64,000 bases of DNA from Candidatus Latescibacterota bacterium (GTDB taxonomy: Bacteria > Latescibacterota > UBA2968 > UBA8231). The translations under genes were made by a program, and so were the position numbers. Position 1 is the first letter of the stretch, and every line of letters begins with the position of its first letter. The DNA is taken from the NCBI GenBank assembly GCA_022826515.1, contig JAJDUT010000123.1, forward strand, positions 72,186-136,185, given 5' to 3'. Shown here in pieces: positions 40,688 to 48,444 of this stretch. The notes beneath the pieces were generated by a model. The model searched no databases. It was not told where the DNA came from and saw nothing but the letters and a program-made list of their open reading frames with translations.

Positions 40688-43619
40688 GGAGCCGTCCATA
40701 TTCGGTGAAGCCAATGAGGACGCGGGCGAAAAAAGTCAGCGCGTCAAAAGCATCGCTCTCCCGCGATTCCTCGTCGAATGTCTTGACCTCCCGCTGCAAT
40801 CCCACGATCGTGCGCAGATCGTAGCCGAAATACTTCGACCGATTGTTCACGTTGAGATACAATGTGTGCTGGTCAAAACTATTGCGTGCATTGACTCGGT
40901 CCTCGACCCGATAGGGCAGCGGCCCCAAGCCTTGGATGCCCAGTTGTAGCTGACTGCGCTGCATTAGCGGCAGGGTACAGCGCAGGATGGGAATGACACT
41001 GAGTTCCGAGCGCACGGTGCGGCGGGCGTAGCGGCCATCGAGCTGGCGGTCGGCGGCTTGGTCCACTAGGCGCAGCAGCAGAATCTTGAACTGGGGTTGG
41101 ATCTGCAGCCGGTGCCAATGCCAAGTGTAATCGGCGCGGCTGACCCAAGTGAAGAAGTCGAGCCGTTTGTCGCGCTGGACTAGGCCGCCGGGCAAAGGGC
41201 CGGCCTGTTGCCAGTTGAAGCGCAGGCGGACTTTGTGGACCATCTGGAGGGTGGACCAGGGATTGAGCCAGCTCTCCAGATAGGTATCGTTGACGTAGCT
41301 GTTGCGATACAGCAGCGGGTCGGCGCGGAAATTGTTAGTGAAAGAGGGCTTGTTGCCGGCGACTAGGCCGCGAAAATCTGTATCTATGCGCTTTGGTCGT
41401 TCGACCAGCGCGGAGAATTCGTCGGCGATATCGTCTTTGACGCGGCGCAGGTGGTTTTCGAAAAACAGCCGCTGTAGCCGCCCCAACTCTTCGCGCCGGT
41501 AGTTCACCAGCGCGTAGGTCGACTTGTTGCGCCCGCCGCCAGCGATTTGTTCGATGTCGTAGCGCCCCGCCCCCAAAGACCACTGGGGCGTCAGATCTAG
41601 CTGACCGAATAGGTGGATGCCGCGCTGGTCGGCGTCGTAGGGGTAGTCGGGGTCTAGGTCGTCCTCGCGCACATCGGGATCGTCGTTGTTGTTGCGGTCG
41701 AGGCCGTAGAAGAAGTCGTTGGATTCGACGTAGTACATGAGGAAGGGCTCGACGTAGTCGGGCACGTCGTTGAAGTTGCGGTTGGTGTCGGGCAGGCCGT
41801 CGTTGTCGTCGTCCTGACCGGGGAACACTCCGTCGATGTCCTCGTCTTCTCGGTCGTTGGGTTGCCCCTGCAGATTGCCCACGCGCTTGTCCGGGTAGCG
41901 GTCGCCATCCTCGTTGTCCTGCACTAGGTCCCAGAAGATGGTGTTGTTGGCCAGGCCGGCCAGCGTAGTTTCTGTCAAACCGATTTCGAACGGCACAAAG
42001 GTGCGCATTTCCGTGTGGAAGTCTGGATTCGTGGCAAAGGCTTCGGCCCCTAGGCGGCCTCCCTTGAACCAGCGCACGGCATTGATGTACCAGGCCGATC
42101 CTTGCTCGGAGAAGCGCGGTCCTCGGTCGTACAGCGCGGTCTCGTCCATGCGCGCCGGAAAGCGGGAGTAGCGCGCTGAGCGGGCGTATTCGCCGTTGAC
42201 TTCTAGGCCGGCTAGGGCAAGGTGCATATCGGCGCTGTAGGTGAAAAGCGATGTGTTTTCGCCCACATTGATCCGCCTTCTGGCCAGATTGGAGCCGTCC
42301 TGCACATTGCCCTCGGCGCGCAGGACGGTCCGGTAGAATGTGCTCACGTACTGATTGGGATAGCCGCGTCCCCGCGGATTGTTGAGATTGAGGGTGGCTA
42401 CTTCTACTTGGTAGTCATTGGCCAGTGCCGCTTCCACGGCCACCGATTCCACGTAGGGCTCCTGCGACAGATCGAAGAGAAACACCAAGTGCTCGTTGCC
42501 GTCGGCTTGGAGGATCTCTTCGGGCGATTCGAGTTTGAACGTGGCCAGCAGCCCTTCGAGGTTGGTATTCTTACTCACATCAATGCCGGCCTCGTGGTCG
42601 GCGCGATAGAGGTAATCGGCAAAGAGCGGCATATCGTTTCTGCCGCGGTAGTAGAGCGTGGCTATCTGGTAATAGCCCCGAGGGTTAGTGTAAATGGTCG
42701 GGTTGAATTGGCCCGTCAGCCGGGATATGGTGCCCACCTGCGTATCTACACCTTCGAAGTGGCGAATCACGGTTGGCACGATATCGGGCCGGGCTTCGCC
42801 GTTAAGTATGAGTTGCGCTTCCTGCACCAAGGCACCGCCGCGGCCGTCGTGGGGCGAGTCATCGGTAAAGCGCACCACAATCTGGTCCATGGACGGCAGC
42901 TTGGGTCTCAGGGATCCTTTGAGGCTGTTGTTGTCTTGGGTGCTCTGATACACATGCGTGTTCACGCCGTTCAGGCCCAGTCGCAGGGCCCCGATATCCG
43001 TTTCCAGCCGCGTCCCCAGTAGGATGGTCGAATCATCGGCAAAGTGCGTATTTTCGATGGCCCAGGGGGAAACGGATTCGATGTAAAAATGAGGGCGTTC
43101 GATGCGCGATCCTAGGAAGGTGAAGCGGGCATACGGAGTGGCCAAGTCGAAGCGGGCACCATTAAAGTCAACTTGCGACAGGGTCAACGGCGTGAAGCGG
43201 GCGATCAGCCCATCGCCGACAATGGCGCTGTATCCCCAGTCGTTATAGCTGTCGCGGCCCACCACCAGAAAATCGAAAACCGTGCTCCACTGGTTGCGAT
43301 CCTTGAAGATGCTGCTGCCGTATTCCTGACCGAGAGTGCGGCGCTCGGTCCAGTCGTACAGGTCGTAACCAGTGATGAGGGGATCGCCAAAGGAATCGTA
43401 GAAGGCGCGAGGTCGGTCGGCGTAGGGAAAGGTGTGGTCCGGGTAGTTGGAATAGCCCTGAAAGGCGTAGTTGTTGTACTGGGGTAGCTGTCGCCAGAGA
43501 AAGTCTTGGGAAGGCAGAATCTCGGGAATGCCCAGACGCGGCGTTTCCGCCAAGCTCGGGACTGTTGCCCACAGCAGTACTAGGAGCACACCGCAGATGT
43601 GTATTGTCGGCTTTTTCAT
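40683..43619 (-). CDS. large outer-membrane protein A with Asp-rich Ca-binding-like insert
   Basis: This 978-residue protein has a signal peptide (MKKPTIHICGVLLVLLWATVPSLA) and is one of three paralogues with a conserved N-terminal block (FLVVGRDSYNDWGYSAIVG...FNGARFDL...FLGSRIERP). An Asp/Asn-rich insert around 575-660 (VFPGQDDDNDGLPDTN, PDYVEPFLMYYV, DRNNNDDPDVREDD) resembles thrombospondin-3/dockerin Ca loops. The C-terminal 300 residues show alternating amphipathic strands ending in aromatic residues, as in a beta-barrel. No TonB-dependent-receptor plug is visible. It is the last gene of the nine-gene operon, 13 bp after the preceding stop. Its stop codon lies inside a MITE end. Function unknown; surface export or adhesion is inferred. 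Confidence 0.6.
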   Translation of the reverse strand: MKKPTIHICGVLLVLLWATVPSLAETPRLGIPEILPSQDFLWRQLPQYNNYAFQGYSNYPDHTFPYADRPRAFYDSFGDPLITGYDLYDWTERRTLGQEYGSSIFKDRNQWSTVFDFLVVGRDSYNDWGYSAIVGDGLIARFTPLTLSQVDFNGARFDLATPYARFTFLGSRIERPHFYIESVSPWAIENTHFADDSTILLGTRLETDIGALRLGLNGVNTHVYQSTQDNNSLKGSLRPKLPSMDQIVVRFTDDSPHDGRGGALVQEAQLILNGEARPDIVPTVIRHFEGVDTQVGTISRLTGQFNPTIYTNPRGYYQIATLYYRGRNDMPLFADYLYRADHEAGIDVSKNTNLEGLLATFKLESPEEILQADGNEHLVFLFDLSQEPYVESVAVEAALANDYQVEVATLNLNNPRGRGYPNQYVSTFYRTVLRAEGNVQDGSNLARRRINVGENTSLFTYSADMHLALAGLEVNGEYARSARYSRFPARMDETALYDRGPRFSEQGSAWYINAVRWFKGGRLGAEAFATNPDFHTEMRTFVPFEIGLTETTLAGLANNTIFWDLVQDNEDGDRYPDKRVGNLQGQPNDREDEDIDGVFPGQDDDNDGLPDTNRNFNDVPDYVEPFLMYYVESNDFFYGLDRNNNDDPDVREDDLDPDYPYDADQRGIHLFGQLDLTPQWSLGAGRYDIEQIAGGGRNKSTYALVNYRREELGRLQRLFFENHLRRVKDDIADEFSALVERPKRIDTDFRGLVAGNKPSFTNNFRADPLLYRNSYVNDTYLESWLNPWSTLQMVHKVRLRFNWQQAGPLPGGLVQRDKRLDFFTWVSRADYTWHWHRLQIQPQFKILLLRLVDQAADRQLDGRYARRTVRSELSVIPILRCTLPLMQRSQLQLGIQGLGPLPYRVEDRVNARNSFDQHTLYLNVNNRSKYFGYDLRTIVGLQREVKTFDEESRESDAFDALTFFARVLIGFTEYGRLL

Positions 43620-43632
43620 CTGCCCATTTCCC

Positions 43633-45717
43633 TCAGTACACCACGGCTACGACGCGCAGGCGACTTTCTTCTTCGCGCTCGAGAAGGAGCCGCACGCGCA
43701 CTAGGTAAAGTCCTGGTGCCACGAGTTCACCGGCATCGTTCCTGCCATCCCATAGGCCCGGCACTGAGGCCGACGCGGACACGTATTCGCCCGCGCTCAG
43801 GGTGGCTGCATATAGGGCGCACACAGGCCGGCCCTGGACGTCGAATATGTCCACCTCTACTACTTGGGGCTCGCTTATCCGTGCCAAGGTAAATTCGATC
43901 GCTGTTTCGTCGTTGATGCCGTCGCCGTTGGGGCTGAATGTCTGTGGTACCGGGCGCACTTGACTCAACAGAAACCCTTCGACACCGCTGGCAGATACCT
44001 CCCACGAGCGCGGCTGGCCGCTGTCTGGATCGGGTTCAATGTTCTCCTCGGCATCCAGCGTCGCGCCTCCGTCTGGGCCAGAGACTTGGGCGCGGAACTG
44101 GAAGACATTGCTCAGCAGCCGTCCGCGGAAGCGCATTTCTAGGGTTCCCGCTTGGCGCCAGGGCTCGGCCAGTACTATATCCAGCGCGGTGCTCGATGCT
44201 GTGGTTGCGGCGATTTCCATTCCAAGTGGGGGCACAATTTCTTCTAGTTCGATCTGACTGGGTAGGGCAACATGTACCCGCTCTACTCCTAGATCATCAG
44301 CACTGAAACTTAGCTCTAGGCGATACGTGAAAAGGGTATCCCGACCTAGCACGGCCCGATTGGGCTCGACCCAGCCGCGGACCAGCGAGGCAGGGATCTG
44401 GTCGGTGAAATCGACGATCAGACTGTCCAAGCGCGGGCCCGCATCTTCGGATTGAGTTTCCAGATTGACCCGGTACTGCAGGAAAGTGCGCGGTTCGGGT
44501 ACCTGTAGCAGGGCCGGACTGGTGTGCATAGGCGCGCTCCAATCGCTCCAAGTGTTGCCGTCGTCCGAACTGCGGAATTGCAGCCCGAGCGCGGTATCGT
44601 CCGGCACTTGGCCGCCCCAGCGCACAGCGGTGAAATTCTTGCGCTCTCCGGGCCGTCCTAGGTCTAGGGGTGGCGAGACAAAGCTGCCCGCAGGAGCAAC
44701 ACCGCTGCCCAGCACCTGAATCTCGGCTACTTTGGCGCGCTGCACCGCATCGACCTCGGCGATGATCACTTGCAGGTAACGGGCAAAGACTGGGGCAAAG
44801 GCAATGGCTGTGCGCTCGGGCTGATCAATGCCGTGCAGTACGCCTACCTCGCTCCACCCAAACTGGTCGTTGCTTACTTGGACGGCGTAGCCGCGCAGGG
44901 TATTCTGGACGAACTCGTCGGCGTTTCTGCCCTGGGTCAGGACCCGCACCTCGCTGATTAGACGCCGGTTCAACAGATCCACCTGGGCAATGGCGTTCAA
45001 CTCGGTTGGATCTACGGTCCAGCCGGTATTGAAGCGGCCGTCGAATACTTCTGGGCGGTTGGAGGGCAGTCTGAACGCTAGGTTTTCTCCCTCTACTGAA
45101 CGCAGGCTCAGGCCGCCGGCTGGCTGGCCAATGTCGATGCCACCGGGAAAGCCGGCGATTACATCGGCCTGCAGCGTGTCAGCCCAGCCGGATACGCCCG
45201 TCCTATCTAGCTGGCCGCGCTGCACTTGCTGCCAAGTGTCCAGTCGGCTCACATCCTTTGTCTGCCAGCCCGTGTCTTCTTGGGGTTCGCCGCTCCAGTA
45301 CCAAAAATTCTGCAACGCACCAAAGGTGCTGACCCATGCCTGCTCTGCGGCGCTTACCTCCACAACTAGGCCGCTGCCATTGCCCCGGCCGCGATTGACG
45401 ACGCGCACGGCCAGTTCGTTTTTGCGCCGCTTGAGTTCGACTGGATACTCTTCCACGGTGGTCCAATTGTCGTCGCTGCCGATGGCTTCGCCGTTGAGGA
45501 AAACCTCGTATTCGTCTGCTGCAGTCAGGCGCAGTAGGGCAGAGCCCGCCTCGGGTGCATTGAGGGTGTGCCGGTAGTACACGGTCTGCTCCCAGTGGTC
45601 AACGGTCCATTCTTCTGTATGACCTGTGGTGCTCACCAGCAAGGCCGCGGCCAATAGCAATGGGCGCAACGGCCAAGGCGGCGAGTTACCCGTTTGGTCT
45701 GTTCTCGTCCACATCAT
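43633..45717 (-). CDS. exported discoidin-like protein with FlgD/CHU_C-type C-terminus, paralogue A
   Basis: The 694-residue protein has an N-terminal signal region (hydrophobic PLLLAAALLVSTTGH), an N-terminal jelly-roll-like unit (EWTVDHWEQTVYYRHTLNA...LTAADEYEVFLNGEAIG), a discoidin-like domain (RFNTGWTVDPTELNAIAQVDL...YAVQVSNDQFGWSEVG), a fibronectin-like stretch (LDLGRPGERKNFTAVRWGG...WSDWSAP), an LGRDTLFTYRLEL repeat region and a C-terminal Ig-like unit from about residue 594 (FSPNGDGINDETAIEF). ATG 45717 overlaps the upstream stop by 4 bp. Its closest relative in the window is the 51164-53215 product. A role as a surface adhesin or as cargo of the neighbouring machine is inferred. Confidence 0.72.
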   Translation of the reverse strand: MMWTRTDQTGNSPPWPLRPLLLAAALLVSTTGHTEEWTVDHWEQTVYYRHTLNAPEAGSALLRLTAADEYEVFLNGEAIGSDDNWTTVEEYPVELKRRKNELAVRVVNRGRGNGSGLVVEVSAAEQAWVSTFGALQNFWYWSGEPQEDTGWQTKDVSRLDTWQQVQRGQLDRTGVSGWADTLQADVIAGFPGGIDIGQPAGGLSLRSVEGENLAFRLPSNRPEVFDGRFNTGWTVDPTELNAIAQVDLLNRRLISEVRVLTQGRNADEFVQNTLRGYAVQVSNDQFGWSEVGVLHGIDQPERTAIAFAPVFARYLQVIIAEVDAVQRAKVAEIQVLGSGVAPAGSFVSPPLDLGRPGERKNFTAVRWGGQVPDDTALGLQFRSSDDGNTWSDWSAPMHTSPALLQVPEPRTFLQYRVNLETQSEDAGPRLDSLIVDFTDQIPASLVRGWVEPNRAVLGRDTLFTYRLELSFSADDLGVERVHVALPSQIELEEIVPPLGMEIAATTASSTALDIVLAEPWRQAGTLEMRFRGRLLSNVFQFRAQVSGPDGGATLDAEENIEPDPDSGQPRSWEVSASGVEGFLLSQVRPVPQTFSPNGDGINDETAIEFTLARISEPQVVEVDIFDVQGRPVCALYAATLSAGEYVSASASVPGLWDGRNDAGELVAPGLYLVRVRLLLEREEESRLRVVAVVY

Positions 45718-48440
45718 TGTACCGGCTCCAGTCCCACGACCATGCGGATAAAGAACTGTTCGAAATTAATATCCTCGAATTTCCGGGTGCGGTCCTTCAT
45801 GCGGCGGCGGCTGATCTCGTAGCCGGCTGTAAGCGCCATATCGAAACCAGCGTATTCAAAGCGATTGACCAGCATGAAAAGGGCATCGCGGGTGTTGTAG
45901 TCTTGGTCTTCATTTTGGCCATTGCGGTAGATGCTAGGCAGCACGGATAGCCCTTGGACACCGCCGCGCAGGAAGGTGCGTTCGGTGAATTTGAAGTCGG
46001 CCACTAGCATGGGGAAGCCGAAGACCTCGGACACCGGCTGAATGCGTCCCCCGTCGTCGGTGCGGCGGCGCAGCATGAGCTTGTAGCGCGGCGATACTTC
46101 TAGCCCGCCCAGACGCCAGCGGTAATCTGCGCGCAACACCGAGGTCCAGAGCTGAATCGCATTATCGCCGCTGTTGGCGCTGAGCTGTTGGTTGACTTCG
46201 AACTTGAGATTGGCACCGACAAAGAGGTTGCGCACCCCCCGGAAGGCGAAGTCGACGAAGGCGGTGTTGACGGCGCTGTCCCGCATTAACAATTCGTCTT
46301 CGACAAAGGTTTCAATGGTGGCACGCGGATTAAAGATGTCGAAATTGGCCACGTCGCCAAAGCGGAATACGCCGTCGGGGATATCGTCCCGCACTCGCTT
46401 TAAGAAGTCCACTGCTCGCAGTTCGCCCCAACTGCCGAAGCGCCGCTGGTACTCAGCTTTGGCATACCACACATCCGCCCGCTGGCCGCCCCAGATGGCC
46501 TCCATATCGTAGCGCCCGAAGGTTAGTTCCAGCGCGCGCTGGGGCTGGAAGCGCACGAAGAGATGGTAGCCCTTGCGGTTGAGGTCGTACGGGTAGTCCG
46601 GCTTGTTGTCGTTTTCGCGCACGTCAATGACGCCATTGTTGTTCAGGTCGTCGCCGTAGTCGAAGTCGTCTGGATTGACGTCGTAGAGCAGAAAAGGTTC
46701 AAAGTAATCGGGTACCTGATTGCGATTGCGGTTGGTGTCGGGGGTGCCGTCTTGGTCTTTGTCCAGACCGGGGAAAACCCCGTTCTGGTCCTCGAAACTG
46801 GGTATGAAGAAATCGTCTGGAAAAGGATCCTTGTCGTCGTTGTCGTCAACTGTGTTCAGGTCGAGGGTATTGTTCAGACTCTCGTCGGTCGAACCCAACT
46901 CGCCGGCGAATGGCCCGGTGCCAGAGGCAGCGTACGCCCCTAGCGTCAGGTCGGTTATCGAAAGTTGGGTGCGGTACTCGGGACCGAGGTGGAACAGCTC
47001 CCCACCCACGGCAATTTTCGGGGTGAATTCCCGCTCGATATTGAGCAGATAGGCGTGGCCACTGCGGTCGTGGCGTTGGCCGCGGTGATCGTGGACGGGG
47101 TACTGGAGGAAGTTGAAGCTGTGGGCCCATTCGCCCTTGAAGCGGAAGCCTTTTACGTCCGTGCTCAGACCTAGGCCAGCCAAGGTGAGACCGGTCTGGC
47201 GGCCGTAGTCAAAGCGGATCTGCTCGATATCGGCACCGGCCGATCCACGTCCTTTGGAGCCGGCCAAACTTTTGTAAAAGGTTGCGCGGTTGCGCTGGGC
47301 TGGTTCATTGCGGGATTCGCGCGGGTCAACGGCGTAGATCTCCGACACGCTGACGCGATAATTGCCGCTCAGCAGCGCCTCGAAGGAGGCCGACACCATT
47401 TCCTCTTCCTCGGGTAGTGGGAACCAGAACAGGACATAGTCCTTGCCATCGGCGCGAAAAGAGCCATCGGGTTCGGGTGTCTGTAGCGGATAGGTGCCCA
47501 AGCGGTGGCCCTTTAGTACTTCCACGTAGGGCGGAATCGGCCGCTTGAAGAAGAAGTCCTTGTTGGGAAAGTTCGGATTAAAATCCTCGGTGTTGTGGCG
47601 CGTGACAAAAGATTCAATGTCGTCTCGTCGCTCGCCGTTGAGCAGGATATCGACGTCGAAGACCCGAGCTCCGTTGCCGTCCAAGGGCGAGGTGTCTTCA
47701 ATGCGGACCACCAAGTAATCGATTACCTGCACCCGGTTGGGCAACTGACCCTTCATGCCGTTCCAGTCGGGCGGCGAGCGAGTGTCAATGCGGAAGAGGT
47801 TCACATAAGAGGTACTCAAGTCGATGGTGCGCCAGTTCCATTGCCAGTGGCCGCCCAACAGGTACGCAGCGAAGGCCGCGGTGCTCAAGGCGGTGGCGTC
47901 CTCTCGGGAAAGTACGGGCTTGTCCATGCGCGAGGCTAGGACCGAGAAGTTGTGCCTTTCATTGGCCAGGTCCCAGCGGATGCCATTGAGGGCGGCCAGA
48001 TCTAGGATCAACGGCGAGAAGTGGGTGCGGATGCGGTCGCCGATGATCAGTCGCGTCTGCCAGTTATTATAGCTGTCGTCGGCTACCATCAGGCGGTTGA
48101 GAAACCCCTCGTAATTGTTCGGCTTGGCAATGGTGCTGCCGCTGAATACCTGGGCCGGATCGTCGAAGCGGCGGTTTTCCCGCAGGTGGTACACCTCGAC
48201 GCCGTTTACCAGAAAGTCGCCGAATTCGTCGTACACGGGGTTGGCCGTGCGCGTGATGACATTGCGGGGCCAAGTCCGGTAGCCCTCTAAGCCATAGTTG
48301 TCGTAGGTGAGCAGGCCGGGGCGGTAGAGCATTAGGCGGGCACCCGTGGTGTGCGGCTCGATTAGTCTGGGGTCGCCTTCGCCGCGCACCATCGTTGCTA
48401 GGGCCGCTATAAGCGCGCCTGTTGAGATCGCTTTTAGCAT
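45714..48440 (-). CDS. large outer-membrane protein B with Asp-rich Ca-binding-like insert
   Basis: A 908-residue paralogue of proteins A and C. It has a short signal peptide (MLKAISTGALIAALATMVRG), the conserved block RLMVADDSYNNWQTRLIIG...LNGIRWDL...VLASRMDKP and the acidic insert VDDNDDKDPFPDDF, VFPGLDKDQDGTPDTNRN, PDYFEPFLLYDV and DDLNNNGVIDVREND, whose D-x-N-x-N-G-x-x-D spacing fits a Ca-binding loop. The remainder shows barrel-like amphipathic strands (ELTFGRYDMEAIWGG, RSFRLGGLEV-type). Separated by 4 bp from the upstream stop and overlapping the downstream start, it is firmly in the operon. Confidence 0.62.
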   Translation of the reverse strand: MLKAISTGALIAALATMVRGEGDPRLIEPHTTGARLMLYRPGLLTYDNYGLEGYRTWPRNVITRTANPVYDEFGDFLVNGVEVYHLRENRRFDDPAQVFSGSTIAKPNNYEGFLNRLMVADDSYNNWQTRLIIGDRIRTHFSPLILDLAALNGIRWDLANERHNFSVLASRMDKPVLSREDATALSTAAFAAYLLGGHWQWNWRTIDLSTSYVNLFRIDTRSPPDWNGMKGQLPNRVQVIDYLVVRIEDTSPLDGNGARVFDVDILLNGERRDDIESFVTRHNTEDFNPNFPNKDFFFKRPIPPYVEVLKGHRLGTYPLQTPEPDGSFRADGKDYVLFWFPLPEEEEMVSASFEALLSGNYRVSVSEIYAVDPRESRNEPAQRNRATFYKSLAGSKGRGSAGADIEQIRFDYGRQTGLTLAGLGLSTDVKGFRFKGEWAHSFNFLQYPVHDHRGQRHDRSGHAYLLNIEREFTPKIAVGGELFHLGPEYRTQLSITDLTLGAYAASGTGPFAGELGSTDESLNNTLDLNTVDDNDDKDPFPDDFFIPSFEDQNGVFPGLDKDQDGTPDTNRNRNQVPDYFEPFLLYDVNPDDFDYGDDLNNNGVIDVRENDNKPDYPYDLNRKGYHLFVRFQPQRALELTFGRYDMEAIWGGQRADVWYAKAEYQRRFGSWGELRAVDFLKRVRDDIPDGVFRFGDVANFDIFNPRATIETFVEDELLMRDSAVNTAFVDFAFRGVRNLFVGANLKFEVNQQLSANSGDNAIQLWTSVLRADYRWRLGGLEVSPRYKLMLRRRTDDGGRIQPVSEVFGFPMLVADFKFTERTFLRGGVQGLSVLPSIYRNGQNEDQDYNTRDALFMLVNRFEYAGFDMALTAGYEISRRRMKDRTRKFEDINFEQFFIRMVVGLEPVQ

Positions 48441-48444
48441 AGAC

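Noticed and set aside
42222..43022. Long antisense open frames inside the outer-membrane protein genes
   Set aside because: GC-rich coding DNA produces such frames; this one lies wholly opposite a conserved paralogous gene, has no start context and its composition is that of a shadow frame.
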